Shown piece by piece: positions 18,530 through 27,172 of a stretch of DNA of 64,000 bases. Both the position numbers and the translations under genes were made by a program. The notes under the pieces are model-generated. The model was not told the origin of the DNA. It did no database searches and was given only the letters and a program-made list of their open reading frames with translations. Each line of letters opens with the position of its first letter. Positions within the stretch are counted from its first letter, which is position 1. The DNA lies in assembly GCA_002307295.1 (NCBI GenBank), contig DBTY01000051.1:1-64000 (forward strand), read 5' to 3'. Source of the DNA: Ignavibacteriales bacterium UBA1304. Lineage in GTDB: Bacteria > Bacteroidota > Ignavibacteria > Ignavibacteriales > Ignavibacteriaceae.

Positions 18530-19537
18530 TTAAAATGTAATTTCAGTGAATTTAGGAGGAATATTCCTACTATTTGGATCCACTCCAAATCTCTTTAAGA
18601 AGCTGATAATAAGATTTGACAATCTTGCGCCTCCGGCTTTTGAAAGATTATTATGTTCAGCATTGAATATTGGATACCAGATTTTATTCCTAGATGGTAC
18701 ATTATCGAATATTCTTTTGCCAAATGAAGCGGATATTTTTTTATCTTCAATTCCGTGAAAGATCATTACAGGCCTATCAATTTTTCGTGCGCTGAGAATA
18801 GCGCTTACGCTATCAATCTGAAAGCCGGCTATTTGTTCCGAATATTGCAGAGCTTTATCTGAAATTGTATTAATATGGAGAAAATATTTATGCGCAAAAT
18901 AACTGTGCGTTATTTCTCTAAGGTCAGTAAAAGGACTTTCGGCAATAACGCAGGCAATTCGTTTATCGGCTGCCATAGCCTGGATTGCAATTGCCCCGCC
19001 AAGAGATTGCCCGAATACTGAATATGGCCCTGAACCCGGGCGTCTTGCAGAAACAGAATCAATGAAGGAGGAAAGATCGTTTTTTTCGTAGTAACCATAG
19101 GTGCAATTTACGCCGCCGCTTTCGCCATGAGCTCGTAAATCGTAAAGAACGCAATTAAAACCAATCGAAGTAATCATTTTTGCTACTGGCAACAGTGAAG
19201 CTTTGCAACTTCCAATACTATGTAAAAGGAATACTGTCCCGTTTGCCGGTTTAACGTTTGCATATATGAACCAGCCTTTTAACTTTATTGAGTCTTGGGA
19301 AGTAATATTAAACTCTTCCCATTTTAGACCTAATTCAGAAGGCGTAGTTCGTCCTTTAAAATATTTGTTGAGCTCTAAATTGGTAACTCTTGCCGGGCGC
19401 AATATCTGATACGGAAAAACATGCTCGGTTAAATAACCTATCCCAAAATAAAATACATTTACCAGAATAAATATTACAATGGCAATTATACTATAACTTC
19501 TTTTCACAATACTCCATAATTTTATATTGTTCTGCAA
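18530..19537 (-). CDS. Membrane-anchored alpha/beta hydrolase
   Basis: 335 residues. One N-terminal transmembrane helix (about 14-36) tethers a hydrolase domain, probably facing the periplasm. The fold is shown by L-L-H-S-I-G (oxyanion region), the nucleophile elbow G-Q-S-L-G-G, the acid in F-H-G-I-E-D-K and the catalytic His in N-A-E-H-N. It belongs to the BAAT/dienelactone-hydrolase-like serine hydrolases (COG1073 type). Substrate unknown. Upstream neighbour on the same strand is the DinB-like gene, 93 bp away, so co-transcription is possible. Confidence 0.85.
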   Translation of the reverse strand: MQNNIKLWSIVKRSYSIIAIVIFILVNVFYFGIGYLTEHVFPYQILRPARVTNLELNKYFKGRTTPSELGLKWEEFNITSQDSIKLKGWFIYANVKPANGTVFLLHSIGSCKASLLPVAKMITSIGFNCVLYDLRAHGESGGVNCTYGYYEKNDLSSFIDSVSARRPGSGPYSVFGQSLGGAIAIQAMAADKRIACVIAESPFTDLREITHSYFAHKYFLHINTISDKALQYSEQIAGFQIDSVSAILSARKIDRPVMIFHGIEDKKISASFGKRIFDNVPSRNKIWYPIFNAEHNNLSKAGGARLSNLIISFLKRFGVDPNSRNIPPKFTEITF

Positions 19538-19630
19538 AACAATTTATATAGCAATAGTTTTTACAGGAATTAAGAGTTAATAAAACCAATTAAAGAATCC
19601 ATAAAAGCGAATTAGGCGATTGTTAAATCG

Positions 19631-20116
19631 CTAAAATTCATAAACCGGAGCGGCTTGTTCCGGTCCAATAGAACCGGTAAGAATATCTGCTTTAAAGTAG
19701 TTCTCTCCGCGCACTGGCGAGCTGGCAAGACGACGCAGCATTGCAATTTGACCAAAATGAGTTAATGCGTCGGCGACAGGACCCTGAAATATCTTTTCCG
19801 GCGAATACTCAACAGGAGCTCCTGAAGCGAGATAGCTATCAAATTTTTTGAGCGCATCATAAAACCGAACTGTTTCGCTTTGCCAGTCGCCTGGTTTTGA
19901 ATCGCGCCAAACGTGTTCGCCTCTTACAAGGCTCATAGCCCATTCAAAAAGATCATTTATGTGGGCAAGAATTTCAACCGGAGTTCTTGAAGAATCATTT
20001 ATGCGAAAATCTCCAAATGCCTCAGGCGCGTCGCGTAAAATTTTCCCGCCTCTGTAACATAGAACAGCTACTGTATGGCGTAAAAAGCTGATTTTTACTT
20101 CTTGAAAATCTTCCAT
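19631..20116 (-). CDS. DinB-like four-helix-bundle protein
   Basis: 161 residues, no signal peptide. The helical pattern, with a conserved His in the second helix (L-A-H-I-N-D-L-F-E-W-A) and another in the third (D-A-L-T-H-F-G-Q-I-A), matches the DinB/YfiT superfamily of metal-binding bundles, many of which are thiol-dependent transferases. No direct evidence of activity. First gene of a possible two-gene minus-strand unit with the anchored hydrolase; divergent from the lipoprotein gene that starts the signalling cassette. Confidence 0.75.
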   Translation of the reverse strand: MEDFQEVKISFLRHTVAVLCYRGGKILRDAPEAFGDFRINDSSRTPVEILAHINDLFEWAMSLVRGEHVWRDSKPGDWQSETVRFYDALKKFDSYLASGAPVEYSPEKIFQGPVADALTHFGQIAMLRRLASSPVRGENYFKADILTGSIGPEQAAPVYEF

Positions 20117-20300
20117 ATTAACGCCTTATATTTTATTACTACGAAATTAAGAATAATTTGTATTTCTTGCCATATACAAATGCCAATTTGTAAAAACTTT
20201 TAGAGGGTTTTACAAAGAACAGAACGCCAACTAATTCGTTTTAATTACTACTATTATAATAAAATGTACAAGCTTGTTTATTATTCAGACAAATTTTTTT

Positions 20301-20308
20301 TATATTTG
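20301..20308 (+). promoter_or_regulatory. Possible Bacteroidetes-type -7 box
   Basis: TATATTTG fits the TAnnTTTG -7 element of Bacteroidetes-type housekeeping promoters and lies about 52 nt before the lipoprotein ATG. The best TTG upstream is 24 nt away, longer than the usual 19-21, so this is a weak call. Confidence 0.3.
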
Positions 20309-20359
20309 TATAGAGTGTTAGAATATAGAATTTTTACCAATTAAATATTGAACTGATTA

Positions 20360-21349
20360 ATGTCGAATGTTTGTATTAATTTCTTCTTGATTATAGCTCT
20401 AGGGATTATGATAGCGTCTTGTGACGCCTTACACGATAATCCACTTGATCCAGATAATCCTGATAACAAAATGTTCTGCATTGAGGGATATGTAGTTACT
20501 GTTAAATATTCGCCTTCGCCTATAGATAAAGTCAAAGTTTTTTGGGGAAATGAAAATGTAGAGGTTTTAACAGACGAGCTTGGCTATTTTAAAATAAATT
20601 GTGACAATACAAAAGATGGTTGGCTCTGTTTTGAAAAGCAGGGTTTTACAAAAGATTCAGTTTATGTAGAATGGAAAGGAAAGAAAAGAAATCAGATATC
20701 TGAAAGAATGAACGCTTCTCCTACGCTTGACAGTATTCGTATCTATAGCATAGCGCCCAACGTATCCGGAGCTCCTGAATATCAGCTTGTATTTGAAATT
20801 AACGCATACGACGCTGATAATGATATTGATTCCATTATAGCCGTATGTCCTGAACTTCAAATTCATATCCAGATTCCTAAAATTTCAGCCAGATTTTTTG
20901 AGGGAAAATTTTCTGATTATAATTTGGACCTTTCTGAATTTAACGACTTGATAGGGAAAACATTTAGTATTTATGCTGTTACAGATGAAAATAAACGCTA
21001 CTTTATTGGAAGTTCAAACGTGAAAAGAATTATTGAAAGTAAGATTGTAACTCTTTCTCCCCAAAACTATGATACTGTACATACAAATTATCCGATTTTG
21101 AAATGGACAAGATTTAAACCCGGCTTTACTTTTAGGTATAGAGCTGAAATATATGCTAAAAATGGCTGGAATGATCCTGTGCTTTTGTGGTATAATGATA
21201 ATATTTCATCCGATAGTATTTCTGTTAAAGTTGACAAACCAATAACGCCTACTCCTTATTATACGGATTTCTATTGGGTTATCTGGTGTATTGACGAGTA
21301 TAACGACAGGAGCTGTTCGCAATCAAACTCATTTAGTATTGGCAATTAG
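20360..21349 (+). CDS. Lipoprotein with carboxypeptidase-regulatory-like domain
   Basis: 329 residues. Signal peptide with lipobox I-A-S-C (Cys about residue 21) followed by the N-P-L-D-P-D-N-P motif common just after the lipid Cys in this group of bacteria. Residues about 40-100 look like a CarboxypepD_reg/SpaA-type beta-sandwich (G-Y-V-V-T-V then D-E-L-G-Y-F-K-I-N), followed by a second beta-rich part. No enzyme motif. First gene of the run that continues, 29 bp later, with the sigma-54 activator, so it may be an envelope sensor or accessory for that system (inference). Confidence 0.8.
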   Translation: MSNVCINFFLIIALGIMIASCDALHDNPLDPDNPDNKMFCIEGYVVTVKYSPSPIDKVKVFWGNENVEVLTDELGYFKINCDNTKDGWLCFEKQGFTKDSVYVEWKGKKRNQISERMNASPTLDSIRIYSIAPNVSGAPEYQLVFEINAYDADNDIDSIIAVCPELQIHIQIPKISARFFEGKFSDYNLDLSEFNDLIGKTFSIYAVTDENKRYFIGSSNVKRIIESKIVTLSPQNYDTVHTNYPILKWTRFKPGFTFRYRAEIYAKNGWNDPVLLWYNDNISSDSISVKVDKPITPTPYYTDFYWVIWCIDEYNDRSCSQSNSFSIGN

Positions 21350-21378
21350 AATATTAAATACTTACAACGAAAAAAATA

Positions 21379-22863
21379 ATGCAATTAAGAGAGCAGATAA
21401 AAAATATAAAAGACCTTACTAAAGAACAGTTTGAAGCTCTTTATTTAATAAGCAGAAAATTAAATTCTGCCGTTTATAGGGATTCTTTAATTGAAGAGAC
21501 TCTTGATTTGGTTATTAATATAATTAATGCCGAAAGAGGCCTTTGCGTAAAGTATGACGAAACGAATGGAGAGTTTTCTATCATTGCAGCGCGGAATATA
21601 AATAGCGAAAGCATTAACGATCTTTCCGGCTTTTCTTCAGGAATTCTAAAAAATGTTGTGGAGAAAGAGCAGCCTCTTGTATTCCATGACGCGCAAAACG
21701 ATCCGAATCTTTCGCAGTATGAAAGCGTGCTTCTTTCGCATATTAAGTCAGTTATTGGCGTGCCAATTTTTCGCGACGGTAAAATCTGGGGAGTTATTGT
21801 GGCGGATAGTCAGTCTAACCGGAAAGAATTTACCGAATCCAATCTTATTTTTCTCGGCTTCTTTTCAAATCTCGTTTCGCTTGCGCTTGACCGTATAATA
21901 CGACTTGAAAAACTGGAAGATGAAAACAGGATACTCAAAAATAAAGTCGAGTCTGTTATGCTCATTCCGGATATGGTAGGCGAAAGTAAACCGATGAAAG
22001 AACTTGCGAAAATTCTTCATAGGGTTGCAAGCTCTGACGCTACTATTATGATTTTAGGCGAAAGCGGAACCGGTAAAGACCTTGTGGCGCAGGCTATACA
22101 TAAACTTAGCGGAAGAAGCGAGAAACCATTTCTGGCGCAATTTTGCGGCTCAATTCCCGATAGCCTTCTTGAAAGCGAACTATTCGGCTATAAAAAAGGA
22201 GCTTTTACGGGCGCAGTTAGCGATAAAAAAGGGCTGCTTGAAGTTGCAGATAACGGAACATTTTTTCTTGATGAAATTGCTGATATTTCTACTGCGCTTC
22301 AGGCAAAACTTTTAAGAACTCTTGAAAATAAAGAAATTCTTAGGCTTGGCGATACCCAGGCGAAGAAAATTAACGTAAGAATTATAACGGCTACAAATAA
22401 GGACTTGCAGGAATTAGTAAAGTCTGGAGAATTCAGGGAAGATCTTTTTTACCGCTTAAATGTATTCCCAATCAAGGTTCCGCCTCTGCGCGATAGAAAA
22501 GACGACATTCACTTATTAGTCGATTATTTCATAAAGAAATCCAGCCGTCCAGAAATCAGACTCAAATCAAACGCGTTGGCAAAGCTTGAAGATTATTACT
22601 GGCCCGGAAATGTGAGGCAGCTGCTAAACGTTATGCAGCGAGCTTTAATTTTATGCGATGCAGATCAGATTGGCGAAGAACACATTATTATTGACGAGAC
22701 AAAGAAAACAATAAATTTTGACGGAACAATTCGCGACTATGAAAAGCAGCTATTGCTTAGCCGACTTGAAAAATGCGGCGAAAACAGGACCCAGACTGCC
22801 GCTACGCTTGGCGTTTCGGTTAGATGGGTGCAGCTAAAACTTAAAGAAATGGGAATCCAATAA
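21379..22863 (+). CDS. Sigma-54-dependent activator (GAF-AAA+-Fis HTH)
   Basis: 494 residues. A GAF sensor domain (about 25-180) replaces the receiver of NtrC-type proteins, so control is by ligand binding or by a partner rather than by Asp phosphorylation. The AAA+ domain (about 200-430) carries Walker A G-E-S-G-T-G-K-D (227-234), the sigma-54 contact loop G-A-F-T-G-A (274-279), Walker B F-F-L-D-E-I and the arginine-finger region. The C-terminal Fis-type helix-turn-helix (R-T-Q-T-A-A-T-L-G-V-S) binds enhancer DNA. It is followed after 2 bp by a Ser/Thr kinase, and a consensus -24/-12 promoter lies after the kinase, a likely direct target. Confidence 0.93.
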   Translation: MQLREQIKNIKDLTKEQFEALYLISRKLNSAVYRDSLIEETLDLVINIINAERGLCVKYDETNGEFSIIAARNINSESINDLSGFSSGILKNVVEKEQPLVFHDAQNDPNLSQYESVLLSHIKSVIGVPIFRDGKIWGVIVADSQSNRKEFTESNLIFLGFFSNLVSLALDRIIRLEKLEDENRILKNKVESVMLIPDMVGESKPMKELAKILHRVASSDATIMILGESGTGKDLVAQAIHKLSGRSEKPFLAQFCGSIPDSLLESELFGYKKGAFTGAVSDKKGLLEVADNGTFFLDEIADISTALQAKLLRTLENKEILRLGDTQAKKINVRIITATNKDLQELVKSGEFREDLFYRLNVFPIKVPPLRDRKDDIHLLVDYFIKKSSRPEIRLKSNALAKLEDYYWPGNVRQLLNVMQRALILCDADQIGEEHIIIDETKKTINFDGTIRDYEKQLLLSRLEKCGENRTQTAATLGVSVRWVQLKLKEMGIQ

Positions 22864-22865
22864 AT

Positions 22866-24443
22866 ATGCCGGATAAAGGACAGCGTATATTATTCGAGAA
22901 ATTCGAAATAATTGATTGCCTTAAAAAAGACGATCATGCCGCCGTTTATCTTGCAAACCATATATATTTAAGCAAAAAAATTATTCTTAAAGTTCTTAAT
23001 ACGCAAAATCTGCCAGATAACTCGCCGCTTGAAAGATTTAAAAGAGAAGCAAAAATTCTTGCTCAGGTAGAACACAGGCATATTATCCGAGTTTTGGATT
23101 TTGGGATGTATGAGCATCTCTTTTATATTTCGTTTGAATATTTTGTAAGCAATAATCTTAGATATTATATAAATGAAAACTCTTTTTCTGACGAACAAAA
23201 GATTTTTCTTGCCATACAGTTATTCAAAGGGTTGGATTACGCCCATAAGAACAACATAATTCATCGTGATATTAAGCCAGAAAATATATTTGTTTCAGAT
23301 TCGCTTGAATTGAAAATAGGCGATTTTGGTCTGGCTCTTGTCATAAACGAAAATTTTGTTACTTCGCAGTATTCTGCGCTTGGCACGCCTTGTTATATGT
23401 CGCCTGAGCAGGCTATGGGAGATAAACTAACTTACAGGAGCGATCTGTTTTCGGCTGGAATAGTTCTGTACGAACTTTTTACCGGAACGAACATCTTCCT
23501 TGGTAAAGACGTTAACGAAACTCTTAACAGAATAATTTCTTTTGATGAGGCAAAAGGGCTAGAAATTCCTGTCTCGGTTCCAGACAATATAAAACTGATT
23601 ATTGAAAGTCTTTTGAGAAAAGACGAATCAAAGCGATTAAAAAATGCTGAAGAAGTTTTAAAACTTTTAGGCGCCGATTTGGAAGCGATGCCGGATAAAG
23701 TAAAGCAGAGCAAAATATCTGATAACTTATATGAAAAAGGGCATTATAGCATTTTAAAAGAAAAAAAGAAAACTGCTTATTTTATGATATTAGGGTTTAT
23801 TGTTTTGGCGGTTATATTCGTTTATTTCAATATAAATAAAAACAACTCTACTCAGGTAGTAGTTAATAATAGCCAAAGCTCTTTACCTGTTACAGAAGTG
23901 CAGAAAAGTATTTTGTCTGTAAATAATCCGGTTAAAAATAATGAAAATATAAAAGAAGAGAAAAAAGAAGCAGCAAAAGATGTTGAAAAGAAACCTGCAG
24001 CCGCAGTTGAAAAGAAATATGGACGGTTATTTATAGAATGTTATCCATGGGCTGACGTGTTTATAGATTCTACAAAAGTTGAAACCACGCCGTTGAAAAA
24101 CAGCATAGCTTTGCCGGAAGGAGAATACCGGTTAAAATTAGTAAATCCTAATTATCCGGTATATGCCAGAAAAATTACTATAAAACAATTGCAGCTTACT
24201 GAAATGAAAATTAAACTTGATACTTTATTTGGATATCTGGATTGTAAAGTTTTCCCATGGTGCGAAGTGTATATTGACGGAAAGATGCGCGGGCAAACTC
24301 CTTTGCAGATTCCGATGAGACTTTTGCCTGGCGAACATCGCATAGTTTTAAAGAATACAAATTTTAATCCTGTTGAGTTTGTCGTAAAGATTAAACGAAA
24401 CCAGGTTTTTGAATTAAAACACAATTTTAAAAATTTAAACTGA
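22866..24443 (+). CDS. Membrane Ser/Thr protein kinase with two PEGA domains
   Basis: 525 residues. Cytosolic Hanks-type kinase domain (about 10-270): ATP-binding Lys42 (I-L-K-V-L), catalytic loop H-R-D at 133-135 with I-K-P-E-N, D-F-G at 153-155 and S-P-E-Q activation-segment end. The glycine-rich loop is degenerate (L-K-K-D-D-H-A-A-V-Y instead of GxGxxG). A transmembrane helix (about 303-322) leads to a charged Lys/Glu linker and two PEGA domains (about 386-450 and 456-523), each with a [CF]-P-W-x-[DE]-V-[FY]-I-D motif, outside the membrane. Two bp from the sigma-54 activator gene, so almost certainly co-expressed; it may phosphorylate or gate the activator (inference). Confidence 0.92.
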   Translation: MPDKGQRILFEKFEIIDCLKKDDHAAVYLANHIYLSKKIILKVLNTQNLPDNSPLERFKREAKILAQVEHRHIIRVLDFGMYEHLFYISFEYFVSNNLRYYINENSFSDEQKIFLAIQLFKGLDYAHKNNIIHRDIKPENIFVSDSLELKIGDFGLALVINENFVTSQYSALGTPCYMSPEQAMGDKLTYRSDLFSAGIVLYELFTGTNIFLGKDVNETLNRIISFDEAKGLEIPVSVPDNIKLIIESLLRKDESKRLKNAEEVLKLLGADLEAMPDKVKQSKISDNLYEKGHYSILKEKKKTAYFMILGFIVLAVIFVYFNINKNNSTQVVVNNSQSSLPVTEVQKSILSVNNPVKNNENIKEEKKEAAKDVEKKPAAAVEKKYGRLFIECYPWADVFIDSTKVETTPLKNSIALPEGEYRLKLVNPNYPVYARKITIKQLQLTEMKIKLDTLFGYLDCKVFPWCEVYIDGKMRGQTPLQIPMRLLPGEHRIVLKNTNFNPVEFVVKIKRNQVFELKHNFKNLN

Positions 24444-24463
24444 TTCTTATATGATATTTATTT

Positions 24464-24479
24464 TGGTACATATATTGCT
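24464..24479 (+). promoter_or_regulatory. Sigma-54 (-24/-12) promoter
   Basis: TGGTAC-A-TATA-TTGC-T matches the RpoN consensus TGGYAC-R-N4-TTGC-W at every constrained position, with the GG and GC exactly 10 nt apart. It lies in the 68-nt gap between the kinase stop and the kelch gene ATG, 32 nt before that ATG, on the same strand, two genes downstream of a sigma-54 activator. The transcript would start near 24490. Confidence 0.75.
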
Positions 24480-24511
24480 ATGCATAAAGGATTAGGGATG
24501 AAAATTTTTCT

Positions 24512-25807
24512 ATGAAATCAATATGTAGGGTTATATTTTTTATATTTATACTGTATTGCAGCCCTTCAATAGGACAAAATTCAGGATGGCAATGGAATGT
24601 TGTTGGGAAGATGCCGCAGGGACTTTATGGTTCGGCAATTGTCGCTGTCGATTCGGCTATTTACATTCTTGGAGGGTATTCTGATTCTCTTCAAAGCGTA
24701 ACTGATTGGATTTACGCTTATAAACCGGCTACAAATCAATGGAGTTTTGTCGGTCATATGCAGAAAAAAAGGATGGATTTTCTGGCTGACAAAGTTGGGA
24801 GCAAAATTTATTATTTGGGAGGCGAAGTAATAAGTCAGAATAAAGCCAATGGCGTTGTTGAAGTTTTCAATACAAAGGATTTTACTACTACAATTGTAGA
24901 TTCGAATAAATGTTTTAACCGTTCTCTTGCAACAGGTTCAATAAACAATTCTTTGTTTTATGTAGTTGGAGGGCAGCTTTATAATAGCGGTAACCAAAAC
25001 TATCCTTATATTTTTGAGTATAATGTAGATACAAAAAATATATTTTATTGTTACAAAAACAATTACTCTTCAATGCCGCAGGAGGAAATGTCGGCAATTT
25101 TAAATAATAACATATATGTTTTCGGCGGAATTTTTAATACTGTCTTAAATAGTATTTCGAGGTATTCAATAACAACGCGCCAATATACTCCTTCTTTAGC
25201 CGGCAATATGATAAAGCCGCGCTCAAACGGACAAGCCCTTAAAATGAATGCAAATAATAGTATTATGATTCTGGGCGGATACGATGAAAGCGAAAAGGCT
25301 CTTAATACTGTTGAACTGTATACTTTAACTGATTCAGTTACAACAGTTGCGCAATCGCTTATGCCTATGAATTTTAAACGAAAGGATTGCATGGCCGTTA
25401 ATTTTAATAATTCTGTTTATGTTATGGGCGGATTTGACGAAACTGGGCAGTTTGTTCCTGAAATTGAAAAATATAACGCAGCGGCAACAGACGTAAAAGC
25501 TAGTAATCAGCCTTCCGGGTATTCCTTATCTCAAAATTTCCCAAACCCATTTAATCCTTCTACAGTAATAAATTATAGACTTGCAGAAGACGGTTTTGTA
25601 TCTCTAAAAGTTTTTAATATTCTTGGCAGTCAGGTAGCTGAACTTGAAAATTCCGAAAAGAAAAAAGGGGACTATAATGTTACATTTAAATCTTCCGCTT
25701 TGCCAAGCGGCGTTTATTTTTATCAGCTAAAAGTTTCAACTTCCTTAAATTCAGGAGCTTCCGCCCGCGGCTTTTCTGAAACAAAAAAAATGACGGTCTT
25801 AAAATGA
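24512..25807 (+). CDS. Kelch-repeat secreted protein with type IX sorting domain
   Basis: 431 residues. Signal peptide (about 1-21, ending S-I-G-Q). About six kelch blades (about 25-320), each with a [LV]-G-G or F-G-G turn such as Y-I-L-G-G-Y, Y-L-G-G-E, Y-V-V-G-G, F-G-G-I, I-L-G-G-Y and V-M-G-G-F, forming a beta-propeller. The C-terminal type IX signal starts at N342 (N-F-P-N-P-F-N-P-S-T); its last part has a Ser/Ala/Gly-rich insertion before the basic end. Preceded by a sigma-54 promoter and overlapping the next gene by 4 nt. Probably a surface-displayed or released propeller; ligand unknown. Confidence 0.9.
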   Translation: MKSICRVIFFIFILYCSPSIGQNSGWQWNVVGKMPQGLYGSAIVAVDSAIYILGGYSDSLQSVTDWIYAYKPATNQWSFVGHMQKKRMDFLADKVGSKIYYLGGEVISQNKANGVVEVFNTKDFTTTIVDSNKCFNRSLATGSINNSLFYVVGGQLYNSGNQNYPYIFEYNVDTKNIFYCYKNNYSSMPQEEMSAILNNNIYVFGGIFNTVLNSISRYSITTRQYTPSLAGNMIKPRSNGQALKMNANNSIMILGGYDESEKALNTVELYTLTDSVTTVAQSLMPMNFKRKDCMAVNFNNSVYVMGGFDETGQFVPEIEKYNAAATDVKASNQPSGYSLSQNFPNPFNPSTVINYRLAEDGFVSLKVFNILGSQVAELENSEKKKGDYNVTFKSSALPSGVYFYQLKVSTSLNSGASARGFSETKKMTVLK

Positions 25808-26760
25808 AACGATTATTCCTGTCTGTTTTTATGGTCGTTTTGTTTTTTTCAGGCGCGTACGCTCAACAAAAAAGCATTTTGGATGAAACGAAAAATCTGT
25901 ATGAAGCTTTTGAGTATAAGAGGGTAATCAACCTTTCTGAAGAAATGTTACAGAAAAAAGATTCGTTGTCAAAACATGATATTATAGAAATCTTAATTAT
26001 GAAGGCGGCTTCTTATTATGCTCTTGCCGACGAAGCGGCGGCAAAAAATAGTTTCATAGAAATGCTTAAAACAGATAGGAATTGCAATCTTGACTCTGAA
26101 AATATTTCGCCAAAAATAATAGCTCTGTTCCATGAAGTCCGCAGCGATTTTTTACAAGGCGCGCCAGATCAGCTAAAGACAATTGAACCAGCAAAGCAGG
26201 AGCCTGCTAAGCAGGGATTGGCGAAGCAGGAGTCCGATAACCTGGAACCTCCTAATGTGGAATCAGATAATCAAGGATATGCAAATTGGGAGCCTCTTAA
26301 CCGGCCGAAAAAAAAACGGGAACCGGCTAAAGTTCAGGCTGTATCTTCTGTTAATAACGATTATGGCGAATTTAAAAATTCATTAGCAAAGTCAATTATT
26401 TTGCCGGGGTGGGGGCACATATGTCTTGGGGACAAAACTAAAGGCTGGCTTATCGCTTCGGCCGCGGCGCTTAGCGTTGGAAGTATGGTTTATTTTATTG
26501 CAAATACAAATAAAAAAGAGAAAGATTATCACAATGAAAATAATCAGTCTCTCATTCCTGACAAGTATGATAGTTATAACAAATCGTACAAAACCAAGAA
26601 CTTGCTTATAGCTTCTTCAGTTATTTTATGGGCGTATGCTCAAATTGATATCTTATTTTTGCGGACGGATATCCCTTCGGAATTCAGTTTATCGGCGCAG
26701 AAAATTTCAGCAGACGAATGCGCTATTAATCTGAACTACTCGTTAAAAATCCCGTTTTAA
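25804..26760 (+). CDS. Exported TPR-like protein with pentapeptide linker and membrane helices
   Basis: 318 residues, start overlapping the kelch stop (ATGA). Signal peptide (about 1-21, ending A-Y-A-Q). Helical TPR-like region (about 25-120), then ten consecutive five-residue units (128-177) of pattern [E/G]-x-x-[K/N]-x, then a C-terminal part (about 195-290) with I-I-L-P-G-W-G-H and two hydrophobic helices, similar to small membrane proteins of the DUF5683 type. Translationally coupled to the kelch protein, so the two probably act together at the cell envelope. Function unknown. Confidence 0.82.
   Translation: MKRLFLSVFMVVLFFSGAYAQQKSILDETKNLYEAFEYKRVINLSEEMLQKKDSLSKHDIIEILIMKAASYYALADEAAAKNSFIEMLKTDRNCNLDSENISPKIIALFHEVRSDFLQGAPDQLKTIEPAKQEPAKQGLAKQESDNLEPPNVESDNQGYANWEPLNRPKKKREPAKVQAVSSVNNDYGEFKNSLAKSIILPGWGHICLGDKTKGWLIASAAALSVGSMVYFIANTNKKEKDYHNENNQSLIPDKYDSYNKSYKTKNLLIASSVILWAYAQIDILFLRTDIPSEFSLSAQKISADECAINLNYSLKIPF
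26185..26334 (+). repeat. Ten 15-bp in-frame repeats encoding pentapeptides
   Basis: Units read E-P-A-K-Q, E-P-A-K-Q, G-L-A-K-Q, E-S-D-N-L, E-P-P-N-V, E-S-D-N-Q, G-Y-A-N-W, E-P-L-N-R, P-K-K-K-R, E-P-A-K-V. The DNA period is exactly 15 bp; the first three units are the most alike. They form the linker between the TPR-like and membrane parts of the protein. Confidence 0.85.
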
Positions 26761-27172
26761 AGCGCGCAAATATTTTGTAGTGCGAAAAATATTCGTATCT
26801 CCCCGGTTAATTTCACATCTTTTCTATAGTGAAAAATTTACTTAATGTAGCTCTAGATATTATAAAAACTATTGCGCTTATATGGCCGTAATTTTTTCGA
26901 CATACAAAATGCAAGTCGTATGGAGGTGAAAATGGCGCTCCAAAGCAGTGCAACTCAAAAAAAAAGGCTGATTCTATAGCAAAATAGGTTTAATATCGTT
27001 CATAGTTCCATAAAACTAAAGTCGTTTAGAATATGTTTAGCGATTTGATTAAACAAAAATTATATTCTTATTATAAGAAATACTGGAAAGGCAATCTGGA
27101 TTATTGGCTTGGCACAATATTAGAATAAGTTAAAGTAGAATTATAAAGGATGCAAGTTCGCCAAGGTTACTT
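26761..27172. other. 412-bp intergenic, no firm gene
   Basis: AT-rich. A 31-codon open frame at 27033-27128 has no recognisable features. A partial sigma-54-like match (TGGCAC-A-ATAT-TAGA at 27110-27124) lacks the C of the -12 GC and is weak. No clear terminator. Confidence 0.5.

Noticed and set aside
27110..27125. TGGCACAATATTAGAA before the FN3 gene as a sigma-54 promoter
   Set aside because: The -24 half is good, but the -12 half reads TAGA rather than TTGC, missing the essential C.
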